Positions 16,269-25,824 of a stretch of 64,000 nt of DNA are shown here, one piece after another (within the stretch, counting starts at the first letter, position 1; every line of letters begins with the position of its first letter). The translations under genes and the position numbers were made by a program. The notes beneath the pieces are model-generated. The model was not told the DNA's origin, ran no database searches, and was given only the letters and a program-made list of their open reading frames with translations. The DNA lies in NCBI GenBank assembly GCA_041918175.1, contig JAYRWE010000088.1:1-64000 (forward strand). The letters are read 5' to 3'. This DNA is from JABWAN01 sp041918175. Its GTDB lineage: Bacteria; Zhuqueibacterota; Zhuqueibacteria; Zhuqueibacterales; Zhuqueibacteraceae.

Positions 16269-17684
16269 TTACGCCCCCTCCGCTCTCGTCAACAGCAACT
16301 CCGTAAAGCGAAAGCCCTTCACGGCATACAATAAAACAAAATACACGACCGTTGCGCCGGCGAGCACGAGGAGAAAATTATACTCGCGCGCGAACAGGCA
16401 GAACGCAATCATGCCCGCGGTGGCGAGCAATGCTTTTGGAATGAAACTGAACTCCAACAAGCGCGTGATGCGAATCATGGCAAAGAGCAAACAAGACGCG
16501 AGCACCAAACTTTCGGTTGCCAAAGTCGCGAGCGCCGCGCCGACAAAGGAATATTTCGGAATCAAAATCCAATTCAAACTGATGTTCGTAATCAATCCGC
16601 CGATCTGCACGAGCACGAGCTTCTTTTGATGATTCGCGGCAGTGAGCAATGTTGCCAAAAAGATATTCAAGAACAGAATGCCGGAGACCCATGACAAAAT
16701 TTGTAATGCCGGCGCCGCTTTTTGAAATTCCGGTCCGAACATAAAGACCACGAGATCCTCGGCGAGCACCATCGCGCCTGCAATCATGGGCAGCGCGAGG
16801 AACGTCAAGTATTTCAGGCCTTTGGTGAAGATGCGCGCCGCTTCCTCGGAGCCGAGCACAGCCTCGCGCGAAAGCGCGGGAAACAATGCGGTCACCAAAA
16901 TGGTGGGCACGAGATTGGTTAAAGAAAGCAACTTGTAGGCCGCAGCATACAAGCCCACTTCACTCGCGCTGCTCATGGCCGTGAGCATGAGAATGTCCAC
17001 GCGATCATACACATTGACCAAGAACATCGACAGGCCGAACGGCAAGGCGCGGCGCAGCATAACGCGGCTGAATTGCGGCTCGAAGGAGAATTGCAGCGGG
17101 AAGAATTTTTTGTGGATGAGAAGCAGGCTCAACGCGAGGCTCATCACGCCGCCCACGAGGAACACACCGCAGAACCACAGTAAGCCATAACCTTGCACCA
17201 ACAATGCGATGCCAAAGCTAGAGGTGATAATCTTCTCGACCACGAGAATGAACGTTTCATAACCCATGCGCTCATACGCGCGAAACGTCGCAAAGCTGAG
17301 TTGAAAGAACGAACTGAGAATGCCGTAGCCGCAGAAGATAACGATGGCCCAACGTGCTTCGTCGTTAAGCGAGGGCATGAGCCAAAGCGCCGGCAAAAAG
17401 AACAGCGCAGGCAATAACGTCGTGAGTTTTACGCTTAATGCATTCGCGAACCAGCGTTGCGCCGCCGCGGTGTCGCGCGCGACTTCGCGCGTGAAGTACG
17501 TGTTCAAGCCGAGGTCATTGAACAAGAACACGAAGTACATCAGCACGCTCGCGAGCGAATACACGCCGAATTGTTCGTCGCCGAGATAGCGCGTGGCCAC
17601 CGGCACCACGGCGAGCGCGAGCAGCATTTGCAGAAACTGGCCGAGCGAAACCCAGTACGCATTCTTTTTGATGTTGCCGCTCAT
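16269..17684 (-). CDS. Wzx-type polysaccharide flippase
   Basis: 471 residues with about 12-14 transmembrane helices, starting KKNAYWVSLGQFLQMLLALAV, then RYLGDEQFGVYSLASVLMYF, GLNTYFTREVARD and the central ALPFGLSMFLVNVYDRVDILML, the last being typical of MOP-superfamily polysaccharide transporters. Expected to move lipid-linked repeat units across the inner membrane. The ATG overlaps the stop of the NodU-type carbamoyltransferase (ATGA), so translation is coupled. It is one of two flippases in the window; the other starts at 30814. Confidence 0.9.
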   Translation of the reverse strand: MSGNIKKNAYWVSLGQFLQMLLALAVVPVATRYLGDEQFGVYSLASVLMYFVFLFNDLGLNTYFTREVARDTAAAQRWFANALSVKLTTLLPALFFLPALWLMPSLNDEARWAIVIFCGYGILSSFFQLSFATFRAYERMGYETFILVVEKIITSSFGIALLVQGYGLLWFCGVFLVGGVMSLALSLLLIHKKFFPLQFSFEPQFSRVMLRRALPFGLSMFLVNVYDRVDILMLTAMSSASEVGLYAAAYKLLSLTNLVPTILVTALFPALSREAVLGSEEAARIFTKGLKYLTFLALPMIAGAMVLAEDLVVFMFGPEFQKAAPALQILSWVSGILFLNIFLATLLTAANHQKKLVLVQIGGLITNISLNWILIPKYSFVGAALATLATESLVLASCLLFAMIRITRLLEFSFIPKALLATAGMIAFCLFAREYNFLLVLAGATVVYFVLLYAVKGFRFTELLLTRAEGA

Positions 17685-19444
17685 GATTCCGGCGTGTAGA
17701 CCAAAAATTTGCTCAACGCGAGATAACCGAGATGCCCGAGCTTGAACGCGCGAATGGCGTCATAGGGCGAGCACACAATCGGCTCTTCGTGCATGTTGAA
17801 GCTGGTGTTCACGAGCGCGCGCAGGCCCGTGCGTTTGCGATACTCTTCAATGATGCGATAGTAACTTGGATTATTTTTCTTCTCTACGAGTTGCGGGCGC
17901 GCGGTGCCGTCGACATGCACAACCGCGGGACAATGCTTCTTCATCTCTTCCGTGCAATCGAACGTCATGGTCATAAATTTCGCCGGGAAGAAATTCGGTC
18001 CCATGTTGCGATAATAAATGTCGCGATCTTCCATCAGACTCACGGGCGCGAAGGGCATGAACTCGGTACGATTGAGGCGCTTGTTGAGCCAATCGTTCAC
18101 GGTCGGGTCGGTCGTGTGATACATGATCGTGCGATTACCGAGCGCGCGCGGGCCGTATTCCATTCTGCCGTTGAAGCGCGCGACTACGGCATTTTCCGCG
18201 AGCAGATCAGCGACTTTCGATTCAATGTCTTCGTAATACTCATAACGCAAGTTCGACTTCTTCAGCTCCGCCTCGATTTCTTGATCGCTGTAACCGGGCC
18301 CGAGGTACACATGATCGAGACGCGGAATCTCGCGGTAATCCACGCCGAACTTGAGGTCTTTATAATGCGAGTGCAATGCCGCGCCCACGCTGAGGCCGCA
18401 ATCGCCCATGCCGGGGAAAATGAACATGGAGGACACGCCGGGCAGCTCGGCGACTTTTTGATTGATGCGCACATTGGCAAACACGCCGCCCGCGGCTTTC
18501 ACATGGTTCTCGCCTTTGCTGCCAAATTCGCGCAACGCTGCGCTCACGAAACTCGTGACCATGTTTTCGCTGATGCTTTGAATGCCGGCGGCGATGTCTT
18601 CTTTGCTATAGCCGTTCACACGGTCGGCAATCACGTCTTTCAAGCGCGGATAGTTCGTGCGATGCGGATACGCATGTTGAAAAACTTCTTTGGCGAGATC
18701 GTAGCTAAAATCGGTTTTGTTGATGCTGAAGAGATCGTTGTAAAATTTTTCCGTGTTCTTGGGATTGCCATACGCGGCCAGGCCCGTGATCTTGCCTTCG
18801 TGCCGATTCGGTTTGAAGCCGAGATACCACGTGATGAAATTATAAAACAGGCCGACGCTGTGATACGAGGGCACGCGCTTCACGAGTTTAAGCTGGCCTT
18901 TGCTGCCAATGAAAATCGAGCCGCTATCGCCGTCGCCCTGACCGTCAAGCGTGAAGACTTTCGCTTCGCTATCGCCGCCGGTGTAATAGGCGGAAGCCGC
19001 ATGCGCGGTGTGATGATCCACAAGCTCAAGCGGAATCTTGTGCAGATCAAACTTGCGCAAAAGTTTCTTCACGCGTTTGATGCGATTCTTGTTGTAGAAG
19101 TAGGGATAAAAAAGAAAGTAGGGATCCCAACCGGGATGGCGCGTGATCAAACTCGCGAGAATCCACTTCATGTTCTTTTGCGTGCCGAACAAGTCGCCGA
19201 GCACGTATTTGAGCAGCTCTTTCGGTGGGGCAATGGCCACGGCGATGCGATCAATGTTCGTGCGATCGGAGCGCGTGGCTTTCATGACTTCGGCAATGCA
19301 ACGCTCGGCCGGGCCGTCTTCGGTGTTGCCGTCGTGCAGCTTAATGCGCGAGAGCCGCTCTTCTTCCACCGCGGAAAGAATTTGTCCGTCTTCAATCAAT
19401 GCTGCGCTGGCATTGTGATCATCATAAAATCCGAGAACTCGCAT
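17681..19444 (-). CDS. NodU/CmcH-type O-carbamoyltransferase
   Basis: 587 residues. The N-terminal Kae1-like half starts VLGFYDDHNASAALIEDGQILSA-EEERLSRIKLH (in two stretches) and contains ELVDHHTAHAASAYYTGG with the metal-binding HHTAHA motif, FTLDGQGDG and KITGLAAYGN. The C-terminal YrdC-like carbamoyltransferase half has VVARFNGRMEYGPRALGNR, FAPVSLMED and the RPQLVEKKNNPSYYRII region. Family members transfer a carbamoyl group from carbamoyl phosphate via an adenylate to a sugar hydroxyl. It probably decorates a repeat-unit sugar in the cytoplasm before flipping. It is coupled to a flippase gene, which supports that order. Confidence 0.92.
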   Translation of the reverse strand: MRVLGFYDDHNASAALIEDGQILSAVEEERLSRIKLHDGNTEDGPAERCIAEVMKATRSDRTNIDRIAVAIAPPKELLKYVLGDLFGTQKNMKWILASLITRHPGWDPYFLFYPYFYNKNRIKRVKKLLRKFDLHKIPLELVDHHTAHAASAYYTGGDSEAKVFTLDGQGDGDSGSIFIGSKGQLKLVKRVPSYHSVGLFYNFITWYLGFKPNRHEGKITGLAAYGNPKNTEKFYNDLFSINKTDFSYDLAKEVFQHAYPHRTNYPRLKDVIADRVNGYSKEDIAAGIQSISENMVTSFVSAALREFGSKGENHVKAAGGVFANVRINQKVAELPGVSSMFIFPGMGDCGLSVGAALHSHYKDLKFGVDYREIPRLDHVYLGPGYSDQEIEAELKKSNLRYEYYEDIESKVADLLAENAVVARFNGRMEYGPRALGNRTIMYHTTDPTVNDWLNKRLNRTEFMPFAPVSLMEDRDIYYRNMGPNFFPAKFMTMTFDCTEEMKKHCPAVVHVDGTARPQLVEKKNNPSYYRIIEEYRKRTGLRALVNTSFNMHEEPIVCSPYDAIRAFKLGHLGYLALSKFLVYTPES

Positions 19445-19483
19445 AGTCCTAAAACAACCTCCTCAAAGATGGGCAATGCATTT

Positions 19484-19553
19484 GTAGTCCCCGCCCCTTG
19501 TGGGCGGCTTTTGCATTCTGCCTGAACAGCGCCCCACAAGGGGGCGGGACCAC
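19484..19553. repeat. Repeat family E, copy E1
   Basis: GTAGTCCCCGCCCCTTGTGG at the left and CCACAAGGGGGCGGGACCAC at the right pair over a 30-base loop. Lies directly beyond the stop (19556) of the GT39-like gene. Confidence 0.85.
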
Positions 19554-19555
19554 GA

Positions 19556-21397
19556 TTAATGTGCTTGTGGAAATTTCGTCGTTAATGAATCGCGATCTAT
19601 TTTATAAATGAAAATGGAATAGCCGAGCACAGTGTCGGGTTGAAACTGCTTCAGCCAATCATATGAAGCATTGGGATAAAACCCGCGAATGTTTTGCAAA
19701 CACGTAGCGCTAATGGCAATTACGCCGTCGGTCGGCGCACAACTGGGCAACTGGCTCTGATCAAAATCCGGATCGAATGTGTAGCCGTCCACGCCGAGCA
19801 GACGTTCATAACGAATACCATAATAGGTGGGATTCGCCGTGCCTGCGTAACTGAATTTGATTTTTTCGAGATTGTGCTCATTCATGTAGCGTTTGAGCGC
19901 CGGCAAATCCTGTCCCCAATCGAGATTGGATTCGAGCATGTACTTGTAACCATTGCGCGGCCCGCCTGCCAGCTCGTTGAAGTAAGCAAGCTGATGCGGA
20001 TGAATCGCGAGCGCGCTGCCGACATTCCACACAAGCAATATCGCGAGCGCGATTTGCATGAAGCGACGTTGCATGAACGGCGCGCTCACGAGCTTGCCGA
20101 TCAACACAAGAAAGAACGGGAGCAGCGGCAAGATGACGTAGCGATACGCAAAGTCAGGCTTCTTCAAAGTGCCGAGCAACATCATCACAATGGGCACGAG
20201 CACGAACAGCATTTCAAACCAGTCTTTTTTTCTAACAAAAAAAAGCGCGAACGCGAGCAACGCGATGAGGGGTATCGGCGTTTTAAACCAGAACGCGACA
20301 AACGGGAAATACCAAAAGCCGCGTGGCGAGGTTTTGCCCATCAAGAATTTTTCGCGCGCGACACTTTGCGCGGCAGTGCCGACTTGTGGCGTGAAGCCCA
20401 TCATCACCGAGAACGCAGTGAAGAAGTCACGCGCGGGAATGGGCACGTTGGCCGCAAGGCCGCTGGCGATTTGCACTGCGGTTTCACTTTTCCCCAACGG
20501 CGTTTTTTGCAATAAGGCTTCGAGCTTTGTTTGCTCATCGGCATCGCGCACGAGCGGCTCGGCTTGAAAACCGTAATTGGCAAAGAGCAGCGCATAAACC
20601 AGCAGCAGAAACACGGCAAGTGTCACGCCGCTGTACACAAATTTGCGCAGCCGATCTTTATGCAAATATCTTTCCACGAGCCGGAGCGTAAATGGAAATT
20701 TTAGCCGCATCGGCGCAAAGATGAGTAAGAGAATGACAATCACAAAATAAATGGGCAGCAAAATGATGGCGGAAAATTTTGCCGTCATCGCCAAGCCGAG
20801 AGCGAGACCTGCGCCGAGCACATGCCCCCACGAAGGTCTTGTTATTAAAAGATAGAACGTGTACATCGCGAGGAAGAAGCAGAGCGCAAAGCCCATGTCG
20901 CTCGTAGTGAGTTGCGCATGAGCAATGAGGTTTGGGTTGAACGCATATAACAGGAGCGCAACGATGCCCGGCCATTGGCCATAAAGTTCCTTTGTCCACA
21001 TGAACACAAGTAAGCCGAGAGTGACTCCAAGCGAGACAATCATGAAGCGCGCCCAAAAGAACATTGTGCCGGAATTGTCATTCGTCTCATACAAGAACAC
21101 TTGCCCAAACTCGATCTCGCGGTTGCGTTGCCAATGCGCGCTGCTCGTGTCGAGTTTGATGTCCATAAACAGGAGCGGTACTGCTGCCCACAATTTGATG
21201 AGTGGCGGATTGCTGGGATAGAGTTGGAAGTTGCCGGTCTTCCAATACGCATAGCCCGCGGGCAAATGTCCGACTTCATCCCACGTGGGCGCGTTGTGCG
21301 GCATGCTCAAAAGGCATTGCAGCGCAAAAAATAAAAGCAGGAGGGTTGCGACGAACCGCTCCTGCCTTGGAGAAAGTTGGCGATTGGATAAAGGCAT
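19556..21397 (-). CDS. GT39/ArnT-like membrane glycosyltransferase
   Basis: 613 residues, about 11-12 transmembrane helices. The first periplasmic loop carries the metal-binding acidic pair in NAPTWDEVGHLPAGYAYW, and NPPLIKLWAAVPLLF follows, as in PMT_2-type enzymes that use polyprenyl-phosphate sugars. The soluble C-terminal part (SNLDWGQDLPALKRYM, YYGIRYERL) is the conserved tail of this subfamily. It should act on the periplasmic side. Together with GT2 enzymes that make polyprenyl-phosphate sugars (26297, 27442, 39724) it can decorate the glycan or proteins. No clear ribosome binding site. Confidence 0.85.
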   Translation of the reverse strand: MPLSNRQLSPRQERFVATLLLLFFALQCLLSMPHNAPTWDEVGHLPAGYAYWKTGNFQLYPSNPPLIKLWAAVPLLFMDIKLDTSSAHWQRNREIEFGQVFLYETNDNSGTMFFWARFMIVSLGVTLGLLVFMWTKELYGQWPGIVALLLYAFNPNLIAHAQLTTSDMGFALCFFLAMYTFYLLITRPSWGHVLGAGLALGLAMTAKFSAIILLPIYFVIVILLLIFAPMRLKFPFTLRLVERYLHKDRLRKFVYSGVTLAVFLLLVYALLFANYGFQAEPLVRDADEQTKLEALLQKTPLGKSETAVQIASGLAANVPIPARDFFTAFSVMMGFTPQVGTAAQSVAREKFLMGKTSPRGFWYFPFVAFWFKTPIPLIALLAFALFFVRKKDWFEMLFVLVPIVMMLLGTLKKPDFAYRYVILPLLPFFLVLIGKLVSAPFMQRRFMQIALAILLVWNVGSALAIHPHQLAYFNELAGGPRNGYKYMLESNLDWGQDLPALKRYMNEHNLEKIKFSYAGTANPTYYGIRYERLLGVDGYTFDPDFDQSQLPSCAPTDGVIAISATCLQNIRGFYPNASYDWLKQFQPDTVLGYSIFIYKIDRDSLTTKFPQAH

Positions 21398-21468
21398 ATT
21401 CGAGAAGTTGTATAAAGCCGGACGATTTAGCTCGGCTGGTTCTGTCTAGGATCAAAGCGGATGAGCGC

Positions 21469-21497
21469 TTGCTTCGATTTCAATAATTGCCTAATTT
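21469..21497 (+). promoter_or_regulatory. Sigma70-type promoter of the PIN toxin-antitoxin operon
   Basis: TTGCTT at 21469-21474 and TAATTT at 21492-21497 with a 17-bp spacer, 46 bp before the antitoxin ATG. Confidence 0.5.
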
Positions 21498-21543
21498 GGG
21501 TTGTCGAAAATGGCGTCAGAAATTAAACCGAAGGAAATTTAAC

Positions 21544-21774
21544 ATGATAACTTCAACCGAAAATTACACGGTGGTGAGCGACAACGGGGAAATCGTCATT
21601 CGCCTCAATCGGGCTGCCGTTGACAATAAAAAGATCGCAGCCATTTTGAACCTTTTCGATCTCGAGATCATCCGACAAAAGAGCAAGCTCACAGTAGAGC
21701 AGGCCGAAGGCCTGGCAAACGAGATCAACCAAAATGTTTGGGCCGTGGCCAAAAAGGAATTCCTGGAGGGATAA
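21544..21774 (+). CDS. Putative antitoxin partner of PIN-domain toxin
   Basis: 76 residues from ATG 21544, preceded by GAAGGA at 9 nt; a longer frame to 21487 has no ribosome binding site. The sequence (VSDNGEIVIRLNRAAVDNKKIAAILNLFDLE, given in part; then KLTVEQAEGLANEINQNVWAVAKKEFLEG) is short, acidic and predicted to be strand followed by helices. I do not recognise a named DNA-binding fold. Its stop (TAA) abuts the ATG of a PIN-domain gene, the usual layout for a type II antitoxin, so the assignment rests on context. Opposite strand to the glycan genes. Confidence 0.6.
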   Translation: MITSTENYTVVSDNGEIVIRLNRAAVDNKKIAAILNLFDLEIIRQKSKLTVEQAEGLANEINQNVWAVAKKEFLEG

Positions 21775-22212
21775 ATGTCCGAAGACAAGCTCGTGGTCGT
21801 GGATACCAATATTATTTTTTCAGCGCTTCTGAAGAGTGATTCTTCTTTCATGGAAACCCTTTTGACGACGCAACACAAGTTTCACATCAGTGAGTTGCTC
21901 ATCATTGAAATTTTTAAGCACAAAGAAAAGCTAGTCGAATACAGCGAGTTGGCTGAAGCGGAGATCATAAAGTTCTATTATCTGTTCTTGAGCAGAATCC
22001 ACATTTTCAAGGAAGAGCTTATATCCGTAGGAAATTGGAGAACGGCTTTTGAGCTTTGCAAAGACGTTGATGAAGCAGACACACCGTTTGTCGCTCTTAC
22101 TTTAGAGATTGACGGGCTGCTGTGGACGAACGATAAAATTTTGAAAGACGGTTTAAGGGCAAAGGGATTCGATAAGTTTTTTACTCCCGCAACACCACCC
22201 GCTTCTGAATGA
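21775..22212 (+). CDS. PIN-domain toxin (VapC-like RNase)
   Basis: 145 residues. PIN acidic residues are visible: VVVDTNI (D10), the helix SELLIIEIFKHKE with E45 region, DVDEADTPFVAL (D-x-D/E) and LLWTNDKIL near the end. These chelate metal in PIN ribonucleases. The start codon directly follows the antitoxin stop and the 3' end overlaps the next gene by 4 bp (ATGA), so the three genes form one operon. Probably cleaves RNA when freed from its antitoxin. Confidence 0.85.
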   Translation: MSEDKLVVVDTNIIFSALLKSDSSFMETLLTTQHKFHISELLIIEIFKHKEKLVEYSELAEAEIIKFYYLFLSRIHIFKEELISVGNWRTAFELCKDVDEADTPFVALTLEIDGLLWTNDKILKDGLRAKGFDKFFTPATPPASE

Positions 22213-22532
22213 AAGACCTCATCTCTCGCTGCTCTCTTGAGAACGGTATCATGGATTCTTTTTCGAATATAAAAATCACCAACGCGTTTTTTGCGAACAA
22301 CATGCTCACCGTTGCGTTGAGCGACGGACGCATCGTCTTCTTCCCTTGCGCTGAAATGGCTTGGCTCGTCAACGCCGCACCGGAGCAACAGCAAGATTTC
22401 GAAATTGAGCCGGATGGCTATGGCGTGTGGTGGTCAGGCTTAGATGATGGCATCGCATTGCATCACATTCTAAGTCCGGCGTCAGTTTCGGCTCCATCGG
22501 CGCGTGCCGACCGCGTCGCAGCGCTTCATTGA
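22209..22532 (+). CDS. DUF2442 protein
   Basis: 107 residues; ATG 22209 overlaps the PIN gene stop, an internal ATG at 22251 is an alternative. The core ITNAFFANNMLTVALSDGRIVFFPCAEMAWLVNAAPEQQQDFEI and GYGVWWSGLDDGIALHHIL match DUF2442, a small family often found in or near toxin-antitoxin loci and thought to be antitoxin-like. Here it would be a third operon member. Its 3' end overlaps the convergent Wzy-type gene by 7 bp. Confidence 0.75.
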   Translation: MKDLISRCSLENGIMDSFSNIKITNAFFANNMLTVALSDGRIVFFPCAEMAWLVNAAPEQQQDFEIEPDGYGVWWSGLDDGIALHHILSPASVSAPSARADRVAALH

Positions 22533-23905
22533 ACACCTCTTGTTTTTCCTGCCAAACTCCCTTCCACAGTATTCACCAGCACCGACGGCTTGCGGCCGGG
22601 CGCGAGCTTCATGCGGCTCATACCCGTAATCCATCCGCCGAACATCCACGTGAACATGATGAGTTGATGGTTCATAATATTCGGGCCGCTGTTGATGGAG
22701 ATAATGAAACCGAGAATACCCGTCATCATGCCGAGCGCCAAATTTGAGAAGAGCGTGTTGTTCAACTTCAACACGCGCCGGCCCATTTTGAAAATGCAAA
22801 ATATAAAAAAGAGCCACGTGAGCGTGCCGCCGACGCCGGTTTCGCACGTCATGAGTAGATACGAATTGTGCGCGATCTGCGCGAGCTGATAAAGCGGAAT
22901 GCCTTTGTCGGGATCATATTCGAGGCGCGCATAGGGCAATGACACGAGACGATAACATCCCAGCCCGACGCCCATTGCGGCGTTATCCTCGGCCATGCGC
23001 ATGGCAACGTTCGTCAGCGGCTTGCGAATTTCCGAAGAGCTTTTGCGGTCTTCGGAAGTGAATTGCAGCAAGATCGTATCGGCATATTGCGCGGCGAACA
23101 CGATGCCGGCAGCGGCAAGCAACAACATCGGCACCATTGCGCGCGGTCGTAACCGGCGTTGGAAGAGAGAATAGATAAACATGAGCAACATCGCGCCCGC
23201 AAAACTCACCCACGGGCCGCGGCCATAGGAGCCGAGCAAACCGCCGCCGCCAAACGCCAACAATGCAAAATAAATCCACGCCTTCTTTTTGTCCGCGTGC
23301 TGCTGAAACACCAAGAGGCGAATGATGATCGGCAAAAGCATAATCAGAAAATCACCGAACACACCGGGGTGCTCGAACGTGCCGGCCGCGCGCCACTCAT
23401 AGCCGATCTCTTCGAGAATGCGCAAACCGAGCGGGCCATAGCGCCATTGATACGTGCCCAACATGGCTTGAAATGCGAACGTGCCCAGCATCGCGCTCAA
23501 GGCAGCGTTCATGCGGCTTGGCGTGTTCGTATAATTGGCGACACACACGAAAAGCAGAAAGCCGCGCAAGAAACGCGTCCACTCGCTAATTGCCCAGCCC
23601 GTATTCTCCGCGGTGAAGCAGGTGACGAGCGTCCAGCCGAGAAAGAGCGTAATCGCGAGGCTGATGCCGGGAAAGCTCCACCGGAAATTTTTCTCCGGCG
23701 CAAAGAGCGACATGGCCAGCAATGCGAGCATGGGAAAATCCATGAGCATGAGGCCGTTGTAGTGATAAAAAATATACGCGCTCTGCAACGGCGCAAACAC
23801 GATGGTCAGCACCAAAAGAAATTTGCGGCGATCCGCGACGACGAAGAAGCCGATGCCGATAATCAGAAAAACAAAACCGAATAAAACTATTTTAGAGGGA
23901 TCCAT
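22526..23905 (-). CDS. O-antigen polymerase/ligase-like protein (Wzy/WaaL family)
   Basis: 459 residues, ATG 23905 with GAGGAG upstream. About 11-12 transmembrane helices, with the large periplasmic loop typical of the Wzy_C family: AAGTFEHPGVFGDFLIMLLPI, GLLGSYGRGPWVSFAGAMLL with the conserved S-x-G/R-W pattern, and AEDNAAMGVGLGCYRL...AHNSYLLMTCETGVGG (given in two parts; GxGxG and HN-x-Y motifs). The likely role is polymerisation of flipped repeat units in the periplasm; ligase activity cannot be excluded. It is the only polymerase candidate in the window. Confidence 0.85.
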   Translation of the reverse strand: MDPSKIVLFGFVFLIIGIGFFVVADRRKFLLVLTIVFAPLQSAYIFYHYNGLMLMDFPMLALLAMSLFAPEKNFRWSFPGISLAITLFLGWTLVTCFTAENTGWAISEWTRFLRGFLLFVCVANYTNTPSRMNAALSAMLGTFAFQAMLGTYQWRYGPLGLRILEEIGYEWRAAGTFEHPGVFGDFLIMLLPIIIRLLVFQQHADKKKAWIYFALLAFGGGGLLGSYGRGPWVSFAGAMLLMFIYSLFQRRLRPRAMVPMLLLAAAGIVFAAQYADTILLQFTSEDRKSSSEIRKPLTNVAMRMAEDNAAMGVGLGCYRLVSLPYARLEYDPDKGIPLYQLAQIAHNSYLLMTCETGVGGTLTWLFFIFCIFKMGRRVLKLNNTLFSNLALGMMTGILGFIISINSGPNIMNHQLIMFTWMFGGWITGMSRMKLAPGRKPSVLVNTVEGSLAGKTRGVQ

Positions 23906-23941
23906 GTGCTCCTCTTAAACCGGAGAAAAAGCGCCCAACTT

Positions 23942-25819
23942 TCACGCAGTCGTGCTTGGGGAGGCGGTTGCGCGCACGAAGCCAAGTTTACGCGCGAGTT
24001 GCAAGGCCGCATGCGCCGCGATCATAATCATGTAAGGCTCCACCGGCATGCGGTACCGCACTTTGGTTTGAAAGAAAGAATAGATCAGCACGGTGGAAAG
24101 AATCATAAACAAGAGCAAGCTGGCTTCGCGCCAACGGCCGTTGAGCAAGAAGAGGCCGATAAAAAATAAAACCAACACGGGCGTAAACACCGCGGCGCTC
24201 AACAGCACCGACCACGAAGCGGTAAATTCGTTTTGCGAATAAAAGCGATCAGGCATCGGACTCCAAAAATGAAGCAACTCGCCCGCGTAGCGGGTGAAGA
24301 ACGCTTTCGAATCTTTGGTGAGCAATGCGCGCAGATTATCAAAGAACGACTGCTCCTGCACGGCCTCGGCATTGATTGAGGCTTGCAGTTTCGCGCGCAC
24401 GCTTTCGCCGGTCTTGCCCATCGTCATGGCAATGCTGCGCGCCGTTTTCCCGTTTTCAATCGTGTACAGCAGAATTCGCCCCGTGGGTTGCCGCCACGCG
24501 AGATAGCCGTTGGCATTATTCTCCGCGCGATCCAACCGCAATGCCAGCCCCCCCTCTTTCACGCCGCGAGCTTGGGCGTCATTGCTCCACCGCAATGCGA
24601 TGCTGTCCGCACGCGCGACCTCGCGATAGATTGCAAGATGATCCCACGAATTGTCGGTCGCGGCATTGTGCAGCGCGTTCGCTTTGATTAAAAACTCCGG
24701 AGGGGCTTGCCAACGCGGGCCGAGGTGCGCGCGCGAGAAGTTGTCGCGTTGGACAAGCGCTGAGGTGCCATTGCTCGACGACTCTTGGGCCGTCATCGTG
24801 AGCGGATGTGAAGGCTTACCCTCCGAAGATTTTTTTTCAAACGCCGCAAACTCGGCAATGCTATTGGGCAAGCCGGCGCGCAACATCACGCCGGCGAATT
24901 GCGCTTCGCCGTTGCCGAAACTTTTGGTGGAATCACTCAAACGGCCGTCGTACTCGCCGTTATAATAGAAGTCAAAATGATGGCCGTTAGCATCGCTCGA
25001 AGTCACGACCAGCAACTCATCCCCGGCAACCGGCAAACTCTCGACGATCTTTTCATCCAAAAATTCTTCCGACTCGCCGAGATATTTTTCCGCCGCGGCG
25101 GACACGGGCGTGATCTTGCCAAAGATGAGGTAGTTACGCACGGTCCACGGCGTGAGCGTGAGCACAGTCGTCAACACCACCGCCGCAGTCGCGATGAACT
25201 TTTGCTTCAGCTCGCCTTGGCAAATGAACATGGTCCATAAAGCGAGGAAGGGGTAGAATGCAAAAACCACCGGGCGACCGAGACATGCAAGGCCGAACAT
25301 GAAGCTCGCTGTGATGATCAAACCCAACCTTCTCTCCTTTTGCCAACGCAAACAATACCACACGCCTAAAGCGAGCAGCAGCGTAAAAACGTTTTCGACG
25401 TAGAGTAGGCCCGCCAAGAAAACGAGGTGCGGGAAGAGCGCGGAGAAATAGCCGGCTAACAGCGCGGTGGTTTGATTAAAAAGCCGCAAAGCGATTTTGT
25501 AGATTAACACACAGAGCCACGCGCCGAGCAGCGCTTCGACGATACGCACCGCGAGAAAATTGGGGCCGAAGAAGAAATAGACCGCGGCCAAGAACATCGG
25601 ATAGAGCGGCGGCAGCGCGTATTCTTTTTGAAAGAACTGGCTGAACTCATAGCCTTCGCCGAAACCTTCGCCGGCAATAATCGCCTTCGCGGCTTTGTCA
25701 TAATGCACGGTGTCGAAGTAATAGTAACGATCTTCGAGCGTGAGCACAAACGCCACGCGCACGACGAGGGCGAAAGAGAAAAGCAACGCGAGTTTATTTT
25801 TCAAAAACGGTTTGTTCAT
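23942..25819 (-). CDS. GT39/PMT-like membrane glycosyltransferase
   Basis: 625 residues, N-terminal membrane domain with about 10 helices and the acidic first loop TLEDRYYYFDTVHYDKAAKAI, shown here in part, then FGPNFLAVRIVEALLGAWLC. A large soluble insertion (about 240-490) between helices looks like a periplasmic lectin-like beta domain: VAGDELLVVTSSDANGHHF, GEAQFAGVMLRAG, TDNSWDHLAIYREVARAD, LRWSNDAQARG. This insertion is unusual for the family and could bind the acceptor glycan. It lies 5 bp after the DUF2304 gene on the same strand. Confidence 0.75.
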   Translation of the reverse strand: MNKPFLKNKLALLFSFALVVRVAFVLTLEDRYYYFDTVHYDKAAKAIIAGEGFGEGYEFSQFFQKEYALPPLYPMFLAAVYFFFGPNFLAVRIVEALLGAWLCVLIYKIALRLFNQTTALLAGYFSALFPHLVFLAGLLYVENVFTLLLALGVWYCLRWQKERRLGLIITASFMFGLACLGRPVVFAFYPFLALWTMFICQGELKQKFIATAAVVLTTVLTLTPWTVRNYLIFGKITPVSAAAEKYLGESEEFLDEKIVESLPVAGDELLVVTSSDANGHHFDFYYNGEYDGRLSDSTKSFGNGEAQFAGVMLRAGLPNSIAEFAAFEKKSSEGKPSHPLTMTAQESSSNGTSALVQRDNFSRAHLGPRWQAPPEFLIKANALHNAATDNSWDHLAIYREVARADSIALRWSNDAQARGVKEGGLALRLDRAENNANGYLAWRQPTGRILLYTIENGKTARSIAMTMGKTGESVRAKLQASINAEAVQEQSFFDNLRALLTKDSKAFFTRYAGELLHFWSPMPDRFYSQNEFTASWSVLLSAAVFTPVLVLFFIGLFLLNGRWREASLLLFMILSTVLIYSFFQTKVRYRMPVEPYMIMIAAHAALQLARKLGFVRATASPSTTA

Positions 25820-25824
25820 GTGAG

